This document shows positions 11,301-21,226 of a DNA stretch of 64,000 nt, one piece after another. The position numbers and the translations under genes are program-made. Position 1 is the first letter of the stretch. The number at the start of each line of letters is the position of its first letter. The stretch covers positions 186,001 to 250,000 of the forward strand of contig NW_024881834.1 in NCBI RefSeq assembly GCF_019059575.1. Reading direction: 5' to 3'. The notes beneath the pieces are model-generated. The model saw only the letters and a program-made list of their open reading frames with translations, made no database searches and was not told the origin of the DNA. The DNA comes from Amphibalanus amphitrite (lineage: Eukaryota > Arthropoda > Thecostraca > Balanomorpha > Balanidae).

Positions 11301-14300
11301 TCTGTTCTGTCTCCCCCCCCCCCTCCGCATACACCATCTCCCCCGTCCTTCGTTGTTCTTACCGAGCATCATCTGGCACCTGACAAGGGTCGGTCTGGCA
11401 GTTGTCATCTGTCATCTGTCATCTGGCAGTTGACGGGGTCTGCCTCCTGCTGCTCCCGCTCTCCCCGTCGTCCTACTCTCTTTAGGGTGCATCTGACATC
11501 TGACAGTTGACGTTCGTTGTTCTTACCAAGCATCATCTGGCAGTTGACGGGGTCTGCCTCCTGCTGCAGATCCCCGCCATCCCCCTTGCCCTTCTCAGGA
11601 GGTCGTCTCCCCTGTGGTTCTTACCTAACATCATCTGGCAGTTGACGGGGTCTGCCTCCTGCTGCAGCCCGGTCACCAGCAGGCCAACCAGCCGCGGACG
11701 GAGCTGCAGAAAACTCACCGGAGGCCGGTCACCCGGCACCGGCTCACGGACAGGTAGACCCTGGAATAGGGGCGAATTAGATACACGAGAAGAGGTGAGG
11801 GCACCCCGCACCGGCTCACGAACCGGCAATCCCTGGAGACATAAGGAAGAGATGAGCGTTCCCTCCCGGCTCAGGCTCACACACATGACACAAGCAAGCC
11901 CTGACGAGGCGGGGACGGGAGATCAAGGCTCTCAACCGGCACCGGCTCACGTGAAAGTAAGCCTTGACGGTAGGGAAGAGGAGATGAGGGCACTTCGCCT
12001 GACACAGGCTCACCCGCAGGTAACCCCTGATATATCTGCGTGTTATCAATGGACTCACTACAGACGCAAGTACAGGATGGAACTCTGGGTCATACCTGGA
12101 AGTGTAGCGGCAGTGCGAGCATGGAGACCAGTAGACGGACGGAGGCCCGGCGGAGAGCGGCGCCTGATACGTCGCTGTCCCTGCAAATTCAGAACACACC
12201 GTGAACTTCAGTTACTTCGTACTAACGTTTCAGCAAACCCAGCTTAGTACTTAAAGGTAGATATCATTGGGGCACGATACGAGGCGAATGTGTAAAATTG
12301 CAATATTGGCGCTAAATCGCGATAGCCTAAAAAAAAACAGTAAACCATGCAAGTAGCGCTCGCCCCTCTGTCTTGATCAATTTCATAGGTCAATATGTTC
12401 AAATCAATCATACAGTTTAACAAAGCAAACTTCTCATCACCCAATACGTTACGATTCCGAGCCGGTGATTGCGACAACCCGGTGCACTGCGTCCGCACCT
12501 GACAGTGATGGGCCGCGGCGATGCGATGACGTGGTGCACGGCGTCGGTGAGCGCCGGCAGCAGACAGTTGACGCCGTCCAGGTCCAGCTGCAGCAGACTG
12601 GAGCAGTTGAGCAGGATCGCCGCCAGGTTCTGACTCACCTCGGTGCCCTGCGGAGGGATAAGTGGTTCAGCCGGGGGGAGATAGACTAAGTTAGGGGTCG
12701 GGGAAACGAAGGTGGCGCTCAACGCACGACGCAAATACTGTCAGAGGAAACGCATACTGCAGCTAGTTTTGTGGCAGCGTCAGTGGGGCACTACAACGTG
12801 TCACAAAACAGCATAATATTAGCCGGCAGCAGTCAAACTTCCCAGACGACAATATTCTCATCCAAACAACATTATCAAACAGCGACTGATTCACAGAATC
12901 AGCAGTGCTTCGATTCACAACGACCAGCCAGTAACGCCCTCTTCGACCACTTCCCTACCCTATTTCTGAATATCGAGCAGCGCAGCGCGTCCGACAGACA
13001 TTTCCCTCCCAATTGGCGACACCCACCTCTCTATCTGATAGCACCTCATGCAGTACCAGGTAGAAGCTGGCCAGATACGACGGCAGAATCTCCTCGGACG
13101 TTTTCTTAGCGCAGAAGATGCGGCAGAGCGCGCCCAGCGCCTCTGCGCGGCCGCGCTCGAACTTGTCGGCGGTGACGGTGGCCGGCAGGTCGGCCGGCTC
13201 CGGCGTCTGGGAGCTGGTGGATGATTTACGGGAGTCGAGGTAGGCGGCGCTGGCCCGCTTACTCTGACCTGGAGAGACACAGACCGCGTGGAGGGTAAAG
13301 AACGCGTCACGTAGCAGCTGAGCTTTATAGTCAGGGGAATCAGAAATGCCACCAAAAATGAATGCAGAGGTTAGATGAGTAATCGCACGAAAGGAAACCT
13401 AGCTGACTGCATAACAATGAAATGCCAACAATGCGATAAAATGTTATCCTGAGGCTAAGCAATCAAAATCGGCCACAATCTCCATGATTCTACACAGACG
13501 ACGAAATTATACACCACAATCAGCTTTCAGAATCATATATAAGCAATAAGCACCACCATGTAATGCCTAATAACCGAGTCCGACTCCCTCTCCATCCCTC
13601 AGCGCGTTCAAGTCACCGCCTTACCCTGCGTGTGTTTGGCAGAGCTGTGTGCGCTGGTCCCCACCAGTGCTGCCTCGAACAGCCACGCGCCGAACAGGTG
13701 GAGCACGCTGTTACACTTGGCGCGGCCCGGGGCCAGCGAGACGGCGCCCGAGTCAGCCGAGCCTGGCCGCGTGGAGTAAAGAGCGTCAGCGTGGAGAGCA
13801 CAAGAAGGGGTGGGACTTGGGAGATGCGAGACAGATTCAAGCATAAAAACAAACACATGGTAATATGGAAGCGCAGAAGAGAATGTGTGGTTAAAGGATT
13901 GACGACGTAAACCGATTATGACGGATAACATAAATGTCATACTTCATCGAACATCATCTCATGATGCCAAATAGACGTGGCTCAATATGCCTTTCCAATC
14001 GCCACATAACCAAAGTTCCCCGTTCAGTTCCGTACCTCCGGCGGCGGCGGCTGCTGCAGACGATACAGCAGCTGCTGCTGCTGCTGCAGCCGGGGCGGGA
14101 GCGGCAGCTGCAGCGGCGGCCGGGGAGTGCGCCTGAAGCGGCTGGGTGACGGACGGCGGCGGCGGCGGCGCGGGGTGCTCCGAGGAGCCCCCTACACCCC
14201 CGGCCGTCGACTGGGACGGGGCCGGGCCGCTCTGTGAGCTAGCGCTGGCCGTCCGGGAGCCCAGGCCGCCGATAATGGACGCACGGCTGCCTGTGGAATA

Positions 14301-17300
14301 GACAGAGGACGTTTTTCTTAGAAGAGAGGAAGGAATTTCTATCAAAAAGATATCATCTAAGCTCAGCCACTCAATACAATGCTTGACCTCTCCTCTAACC
14401 ACCAACCTAAATCGTTGGAAAGCCAGCCTGACACCCATCCTTCGCGATTTATCCATCCATCCACGTTCCTTTTCCATTCCTCTTCATTCTGGACAAGCTG
14501 TTGTTGTTGTGTTGTCCCTCCAGGCTCTGGTGAGCTGTAGCCTAACGGCTCTGGAGGTACCTGGCGACCCTCGCCAGGGCCGCCACCGCGTCGTCCCGTC
14601 GCACGTCGCTCAGGCTCGGGAAGATGGTGCCGAAGATGCGGAGCCGGGCGTTCATCAGCGCCGGGCACCGCAGAAGGACATGGTCCGGGGTGTCGGCCTC
14701 TTCGCCGCAGGCGCGGCACCATCCTGCCCGGCATCCCCGATCACTGCACTGGGCGCACTCCGGCGATGGGTGCCGCCCGATTCTGTGCAGGTACTGGGCT
14801 GACCCGGACCAGTGTCCTGCTCGTAGTTGGTGAGTCTCCACTGCGTCCAGCCTGTTGGGTCCACGAACCGGTGGCGGGGGACGCCCCTCCATCAGCGTGC
14901 GGTACCAGCCAGGAGGCCACTGGTTGGTGGTACGGGCACGCGCGAGTCTCGCCGCTGCAGCTCGGTAGACCGTGGTCACGTCAACAGGGACGTCTTTCTG
15001 GACAAGCTCGTGCCCCCTGCTCTCCCTCCAACACGCGTAGGCTACGGTCAACTCCCTCTCTCATCTCTCCTCCCTAAAATAATGCCTCCCCCTTCTCTCC
15101 CACAACGTACCTTTCCCGGCCGATCCGGACCCCATGCTGCGCGTGTGCCTCCTCTGCGCGGGCGGAGTGACACCACTGCCGCTGCCCGGGGACGGACTCA
15201 GTACCGAGCTCTCCTTACGGACTGGCGGGCCCGAGCTGCTGGTGGACTCATTTAAAGGAGGCTCGGTGACACCTGAGGAGGGACGGTGGGCGGAGTTAGA
15301 GAGGCGATAAGATAAAGGGGTCATCACAACGCCATAGGTAATGGAAACGAAGTGGTGCGCGAGAGACTAAAATCATATATTTGTAAAGCACTTAGAAGTG
15401 CAGGCGAGATACCGATCTGGCAGCCACAAAAACATAATAACTTAGGACGACTGTGGCTCCTACTAGCGGTGATGAGACGCTGGACATCGCCTGCCTTTGG
15501 AACACATATTAACATAGATGTAGTTAGGTGTTCACCACGGGACTGTCATGCTATTCCAATCCCTCCGAATCCCTGCACCCACCTAAAAAGGCGTTGACGA
15601 GCAGCGAGATGGCTCTGACGGCGCGGTGGAAGATGGCCGGCAGCTGGGAGAGACAGGGGTGCTGGTGCGGCTCGATGACGGCCTCGCTACTGATGGCGTA
15701 CTGCAGAAACTGCTGGGTGCTGCTGACCGCCGCCGCGCTGCTGATCTCCACCGGGTTACCTGACGGGACGGACGGAGGGGGAAGTTGAAACTGGGCGATC
15801 CTCCATTGAAGTCCCTCATGTTGCGATAATTCTACGATTTTTGAAAGACATAACGGAAGCATGTTTTACGTTCAATCACAGCTTTTAAAAAGGTTTCACT
15901 TGTGTGATTGTGAAAATACTTTGTCTTCCACAATGGCAAAACGCAATCGAGAGCGGAGACTGACTAAATTGGAGTAACCGACAACTGCGCCTACCACTAT
16001 AACTGCCCACAATCTCCCTATAACGAGCGTCTAGCATACACTGTACCCGCACGTCCTGCAGCACGCGGCATACGTTAACGTACCGATGGTATGCAGCATG
16101 CGGTACCAGGTCTGCGGTATACGTACCGATGGTATGCAGCATGCGGTACCAGGTCTGCGCCACCGCCTCGGGCGCCATGGAGGCCGGCACGGCGTCCTCC
16201 TCCGATACAGCCAGCGCCGGGAACCCAGGCCCGTACATGGACTCCAGGAGACGGGCGGTGAGTGCGGTCATCACGGCACTCCACTGGTCGACCAGACCGG
16301 GCCGGTGGCGCCAATGCAGGCAGCTCTCCCTGACGGAGGTACAGAGCAGTCAGTACACTCCACTGGTCGACCAGACCGGGCCGGTGCCGCCAGTGTAGGC
16401 AGCTCTCCCTGATCGGGGAGAGGGGAAGAGCGAATTAACAACGCCTAAAAAAGCAAACGCATTTAATAGTACACGGAAAAGGAATGTGCTGTCTGGAGCC
16501 ATGAATAACGTCCAGAAAACAAATAAAGTGCATCCAGAATCAAAAGAAAGGCGCCGATAAAAATGCCTTTCTTTGCCTGGGATTTGTGATAGGCAAGACT
16601 GATACCCACGACATCCTCATTTCCTGGTCACCGCACGACTCTCTTCGGGCCTCCTCACCTGAACGTTTTCCAGAGTGGCGGCGGCGGGAAGCACTTGCAG
16701 CAGGCCTGGATCCAGACCTCGAACAGCACTCCCAGCACCCGTTCGTACATCTGGTCACCGATGTCATCTGGCGGGATCGGCGGTTAGGTGGGCGTCGAAC
16801 GGAATAGAAAGGTACTACATCATACCGTACGGCGGGAGGTGAAATTGACGAGCACGTACGAATGTCTTTTTCACGGCAGATGGAAATCTGCGTAATATCC
16901 TAGGACATCGTTGTTACGTCACCGGAATATCTTATACGGCGGAATATCATTCTTTGGCAACAATAGCGTACTAAATATTTAGTACGTGTGCTACCTCTTT
17001 TTGGATAAAAATTAAGCGGGAACTAGCCTAGACGACAATATACAACCACAAACACAAAACTATACAGTCTACAACAAACATTATGCATGCATACATGTAC
17101 CTAAGGCCTTGCAGACAGTGCACGAGTCACAATGGCGACCCCCGGCTCTCCTTTTCCCGCCCGCCTACCCTACCCGTCCTTGTCCCGTCCTGTTCCAGTG
17201 AACCTACCTTTGACGGTGGGCGGCGACAGTAGCGAGTCGTTGACGGTCAGCAGGAAGAGCAGCAGCGTGGACCACGTGTCCGGTTCAAGGCGCGCCGGCT

Positions 17301-19419
17301 CGTTGGACAGGCTCTGAACGGTTCGCAGCACGCGGTGACACAGCACCGCCTGACGGTTGATCGTGTCGATCGCTGCCGGAGACGCCAATGAGAGGGATCG
17401 TCAGACTTCAATAAACACCTCTCCCTGCGCTGTGAGCTTTTCGAAACCGATGGAATGGATCGAGAATAAGGACGTACGGCTATCAGCTGGGCTTGTTTTT
17501 CATCCATTCCAAAAGAGTTGACACATATGACGTTAAATGTGTCGCTGTATATACCTACACCAGCAATTCGTTTTTATTTCGACATTAAGTTTAAACAAAA
17601 CCATCAAGGCAGCCTTGCACATTGCACAACTCATAACTACGGAAGGTAACTATATTTCAATGGTCCCCTCCTGGCTCCTCCACCTCCGCTATTACTAATT
17701 CTTTCCCAGGTCGAAAATTACGCTACTCACACTGATCGCTGCGCGGTACGAACAGGTTCTGCAGGTGGTTCAGCATCCGACGCGAGTAGTGGTTGGGCCT
17801 CTGCTGCACGGCGTCTGGCACACAGAGTTTGGGCGCCGGCAGCAGTGCCGTCAGCCACTCGCAGTAGATGTTGACACAGTCGCGGATCGTGTCGTGCTCG
17901 GAGAGAGGCAGGCTGAGGCCGTGACATATCACCTGGGGGGAGAGGGGGGGGTTGAATGTCAGTGGTGATGCTACTGCTATGAGAGATGGTGACACTGCGA
18001 TGACAGGCCCGGAGCCTGGAGGAGAAAAGAATGGATTTGTTGCATTTTAAAAGTGTAATGGGGAAAGGCAGCTGAACCGGCAGTTCCATCCTCCCTCATA
18101 AAATATCCTGTGCCTCCCTGACCTGTGATTATCTAGGTCAGTCGGGGGAGGTTTGGTCAATCGTTGTCATTTTTAGCACGTGCTATTTTTGTCACACGTG
18201 CTAAAAATGACAACGATTCTGCTATTTTTGACAACGATGAGGCCGATTTCACTCCTCAGCGAGGAAATGAAGATTTTGGAAAGATAAACACTGATTTTGG
18301 AAAAGAAGTGCTGCCACCTGGTGCAAGACGAAGAATCCAGCTTTAATATGCCTGTTATTTGTATGGTAGTTTGTTTTGTGGCCTGAAGTTGGAACTTAAA
18401 ATTGAAGCATCCGAAAATGATCGATATTGATCGAAAACATGATGTTGATGAAAAAAAATAATATTTTAAGTTGAGAGAGGAGGCCATTTTATCCAGATGC
18501 AGTAGTTTACTTCTTGAAATTATTTTTGCTAATGACGGCTGCTAATTATCCCTCATTACATGGCAGTCGTCGTAAGCAAAAATAATTTCAAGAAGTAAAC
18601 CACCGCATCTGGATAAAATGGCCTCCTCTCTCAACTTAACATATTATTTTTTTCATCAACATCATGATTTCGATCAATATCGATCATTTTCGGATGCTTC
18701 AATTTAAAGTTCCAACTTCGGGCCACAAAAAAGGGTATACTTCAACGTTGGACTACCATACAAACAACGGCCATATTAAAGCTGGTTTCTTCTTCTTGCA
18801 CCAGGTGGCAGCACTTCTTTTCCAAAATCAGTGCTTGTATTTCCAAAATCGTGATTTCCTCGCTGAGGAGTGAAATCGGCTTCATCGTTGCTAAAAATAG
18901 CTGATAGCGTTGTCATTTTTAGCACATGGTTGCCAAAAATGGCATGTGCTAAAAATGACAACCATTGACCAAACCTCCCCCAACTGAGGTGGGCTGTTGT
19001 TTGAACTAGTAATGTCAATATATTTCTGTGACAGCTGACAAACACATTTTTCCAAAGGCTTACTTGAATGCAGACTGTTCCACTCCATATCAACACCCTT
19101 CTATCAACGGTTCACTATCCTCCCAATTGGTCCCAGGGCATGTCAACCATCCCCAATGGCCACAGTTGACCTCCTTCCCCTGCCCAAGGGTCGCCAGAGC
19201 TTTACCATCACTGACCTCCATGCACCAGTCAACCTCAGCAGCAGCAGAGAGCGGGCTCGGCTGTGGGGCTGAGGCTATGCCAAGTGTTGAGGCAATGCCA
19301 CGCACCACGGCAGCCACCACAGTCTGACCCGCCGGTGCAGGCAGTCGGCTCAGCACGCTGCGAGTCTCAGCCTCCCGGTCATGGACAGCAATGCTCAGTG
19401 ACACCCAGTCCTGGTACAT
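2399..19419 (-). CDS. RALGAPB: Ral GTPase-activating protein subunit beta, complete 30-exon model
   Basis: This is the non-catalytic beta subunit of the RalGAP complex, which pairs with the alpha subunit to stimulate GTP hydrolysis on RalA/RalB. Exons, 5' to 3': 19216-19419, 17731-17932, 17208-17372, 16659-16767, 16127-16329, 15583-15759, 15111-15272, 14036-14290, 13625-13762, 13027-13268, 12499-12647, 12096-12180, 11625-11760, 10973-11083, 10186-10263, 8976-9116, 8744-8758, 8382-8467, 7618-7758, 7171-7278, 6628-6817, 6085-6301, 5761-5851, 5381-5560, 4750-4920, 4269-4401, 3737-3973, 3312-3411, 2929-3045, 2399-2522. All junctions are GT-AG and all phases agree. The sum is 4,467 bases, or 1,488 residues, against about 1,490 in vertebrates. 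Family landmarks include the start [96 protein letters not shown] and the end [15 protein letters not shown]. An Ala/Pro-rich stretch in exon 8 replaces the vertebrate linker. Confidence 0.95.
6776..6892 (-). repeat. tandem duplication of the 5' edge of RALGAPB exon 21
   Basis: The first roughly 42 coding bases of exon 21 and their acceptor occur twice, 72 bases apart (exon starts 6817 and 6889). The copies differ by one synonymous change (TTC/TTT). The 72 bases between the two acceptors stay open in frame, so use of the upstream acceptor would add 24 residues. Confidence 0.85.
7503..7679 (-). repeat. duplication of the 3' edge of RALGAPB exon 19 with its donor
   Basis: The last 21 codons of exon 19 ([21 protein letters not shown]) recur 115 bases downstream at 7503-7565. 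The copy ends in its own good donor, GTGAGC. The two copies differ at nine positions, all synonymous. A purine-rich stretch separates them, and no good acceptor precedes the second copy. Confidence 0.85.
7861..8100. repeat. 14-bp direct repeat enclosing a hairpin, intron of RALGAPB
   Basis: The 14-mer GTGGGGAGACAGTT occurs at 7861-7874 and 8087-8100, bounding about 212 bases. Near the right end lies a hairpin with an 11-bp perfect stem (CGTTTAACGTG / CACGTTAAACG, about 8047-8077). This could be a small insertion with target-site duplication, or a chance repeat. Confidence 0.4.
8250..8427 (-). repeat. duplication of the 3' edge of RALGAPB exon 18 with its donor
   Basis: About 48 bases covering the end of exon 18 (..[12 protein letters not shown]) and its donor occur at 8380-8427 (used) and again at 8250-8297. 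The downstream copy has one synonymous and one replacement change (Ser to Phe). A third short fragment of the donor region lies near 8326. Confidence 0.8.
8744..8758 (-). CDS. RALGAPB: 15-base microexon of RALGAPB (exon 17)
   Basis: A 15-base exon is flanked by a strong acceptor (pyrimidine tract then TTTAG) and a consensus donor GTGAGT. It enters and leaves in phase 1, as exons 16 and 18 require, and adds A-R-R-R-S. The vertebrate protein has a similar basic patch (RKRAIS) at this place, which supports it as real coding sequence. Confidence 0.7.
11352..11665 (-). repeat. multiple copies of the 3' edge of RALGAPB exon 13
   Basis: The end of exon 13 (..[13 protein letters not shown]) with its donor lies at 11621-11665. 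Partial copies follow at about 11526-11570, 11427-11452 and 11361-11378. The last Leu codon reads TTA, CTT and CTC in copies where it can be read, so those changes are synonymous. The intron flank next to the donor (TTCGTTGTTCTTACC on the + strand) is also repeated. Confidence 0.8.
11740..12030 (-). repeat. degenerate tandem array of the 5' edge of RALGAPB exon 13
   Basis: The acceptor and first codons of exon 13 (GLPVREPV) lie at 11760. Upstream in the intron at least three decayed copies follow, near 11830, 11880-11960 and 12010, at roughly 70-base spacing. The nearest copy keeps GLPVREPV with four synonymous changes. The farther ones carry replacements. Confidence 0.7.
14500..14996 (-). 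mobile_element. 5'-truncated non-LTR retrotransposon (LINE) with target-site duplications
   Basis: On the - strand an open frame of about 150 codons ends at 14542. It carries a cysteine-rich [19 protein letters not shown] motif (C-x2-C-x8-H-x4-C), typical of the C-terminal end of Jockey/R1-like reverse transcriptase proteins. A (CAA)-rich tail follows (14500-14515 on the + strand). The copy is bounded by a perfect 12-bp direct repeat, AGCTTGTCCAGA on the - strand, at 14997-15008 and 14488-14499. This is the signature of target-primed insertion of a 5'-truncated copy. It sits in RALGAPB intron 7, in the same orientation as the gene, and is not a functional gene. Confidence 0.85.
16081..16170 (-). 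repeat. 43-base tandem duplication at the 3' edge of RALGAPB exon 5
   Basis: The exon end (..[10 protein letters not shown]) and its donor GTACGT are present twice, head to tail, 43 bases apart, with essentially no differences. Because 43 is not a multiple of three, only the inner donor (after 16127) keeps the frame with exon 6. Confidence 0.85.
16277..16410 (-). repeat. 79-base tandem duplication at the 5' edge of RALGAPB exon 5
   Basis: The acceptor and first 17 codons of exon 5 ([17 protein letters not shown]) are repeated 79 bases upstream. Three differences in the coding part are all synonymous. The outer copy would shift the frame if spliced through, so the inner acceptor (exon start 16329) is taken as the real one. 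Confidence 0.85.
18139..18986. mobile_element. 848-bp foldback DNA transposon (long terminal inverted repeats)
   Basis: Two arms of about 400 bases are near-complementary around a centre near 18545. The ends are CAGTCGGGGGAGGTTTGGTC and its inverse with a few mismatches. A 4-bp direct repeat AGGT (18135-18138 and 18987-18990) flanks the element as a probable target-site duplication. The arms contain an inner small inverted repeat (TTTTTAGCACGTGCTA...). No transposase frame is present, so it is non-autonomous. It lies in the first coding-region intron of RALGAPB. Confidence 0.85.
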
Positions 19420-21197
19420 GGCTGGTGATGGTGGATGTTACTGGTGTTGCTGCAGTGCTGAAGTGGCAGCAGAGTCACCGCTTGACAGCAATGCAGGTTC
19501 CGCCTGCTACACCGATCACGATGGAATTAACAATACCTGAAACATCTCTGAAATTCAGGAGCGTGGTCAGAATGGTTGCACCGAATTAAAGTGCATGACA
19601 GGGCCTGGAGTCTCCAGTATACTGGATGGATTTTTCTAATCTGGCTGTTAATAAATTGAAATAGCAACACATTTATATATATCAACAATAGGTATGCCAA
19701 ACACTGGCCCAATTCCGCCACTCGTTACACAGCACAAACAGGCTATGCATGTGAAAGGCTATATTTTAATTTGTGAAATTCCACCAAATTATTGTCTATA
19801 AATATAATAATAGCCCACAAATGACTACTAACGCAAAATACCATAATAACAAAAATTGCCCTAACTTTGTGTCGTCTCCTATGCGTCATAAATGACTCAC
19901 TTTCACCACAAAATTGCAAGCAATTTAGCGACTTTTTCAGATAATCTCAGACATCTAGAGATGTTTCACTAAAAACTTATTGCTTCAATTCAAGTCAGAA
20001 ATGTTCTTAAGCATTTCAAAGCACTAAAAATCAAAAAGAATTCTAACCACTAGTTGGAATGATGATGAATGAAAAAATGATACTGTTTATGAAAAATAAC
20101 ATAGTAAACCTTCATTCATGATTCTGTTTCACTTTAACAAAATTATCTCCATTTTCCCTATCTTCTCTCAAGAAACGTTCATTCCCTGAATTTGACATTC
20201 ATGAATCCGTGAGTTATTTTGTGTTAGGAGGAGAAGGTAGGGGGTCTTTTACGCTTTTTTATTTAATTTCGCCGATTTAGGAAGGAAACATTCTTTTCAT
20301 TGGATACAATGCAGCTTGATTGAACTTTATGAGCCCTCTATGTTATGCGGTTATGTATATGTGAGCTATATTTTGAGATTAAAAATGCTGGTATCTTTTG
20401 CTTTCAATAATGTCTAAAATCATACCATTGCACCGAACAATTCTTGATCTGAACCAAAGTTTTTGGTTTATTTTGAGTTAAAATTTAGTTATTTTGTATA
20501 GCTCAGTTTGTAGTGCATCAGGACTCCAGGTGTTGGTGTTGTGTTGAGAGCGGAAATGTGTCACTCACTACTGGCTCGGATGCTCCTGTGTTCAATTATC
20601 AATATTGTGGTAACTCTGATGTGATGGTCATATGCTTTTGGGAGCACCTGCAGTCAGTCAAAGTAATTTGGGTGGGGCAGTCCATGCCTGCTTTTGAACC
20701 CTGTCCATGTACACTGAACCCTGACATCACTCATCTGAATCATGAATGCTCTCATTATTGGGAACAGCGAGATCAGAGTGTAGCTAGCGGTCAATTCTTC
20801 ACATCAAGTCCTGCTTACTGTGGGATTCAGCTATGTCATTCCAATTTCCATCCATTTCATCATTCAAGCTAAATTGATAAAAACTAAAAAGTCTTAGCAT
20901 CTTTTGAATATATCAATGCCTCATTGGCTTGAAGTTGAACCATGATGCAGACAGTCTGCTGTGGCCAAAATTTGAATGAAGATGGGTATTAGGTTAATTT
21001 TTTGCTAGTTTATTCAGGCTGCATCTACATAGCTAGGTAAAATTGATTTATTCTGTATATTTTTACAACCTTGGAAAAATTAGCAGATCCAAGAGGCAAC
21101 TCATTGCAATTTGAACTTGTTAGTTCTCCTGACTTTCAATCTTTAAGCTTTTAAAAATGATTGCTATCAGATTTATTGTCATTCATTTTTTGTGTAG
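19420..21197. promoter_or_regulatory. AT-rich space between divergent RALGAPB and PAK
   Basis: This 1.8-kb stretch is clearly more AT-rich than both neighbouring genes. It must hold the 5' end of RALGAPB (- strand) and, on the + strand, an intron that ends in the acceptor TTTTTTGTGTAG at 21196-21197 just before the PAK coding exon. I see no conserved reading frame and no clear core promoter motif. Confidence 0.4.
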
Positions 21198-21226
21198 GTA
21201 ACAGCGCATCACCCTTTAATTTGTCT

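Noticed and set aside
14542..15051. An independent host gene in RALGAPB intron 7
   Set aside because: The frame extends across a target-site duplication and belongs to a truncated LINE copy.
18164..18873. Short frames in RALGAPB intron 1
   Set aside because: They are mirror pairs from the arms of the foldback element.
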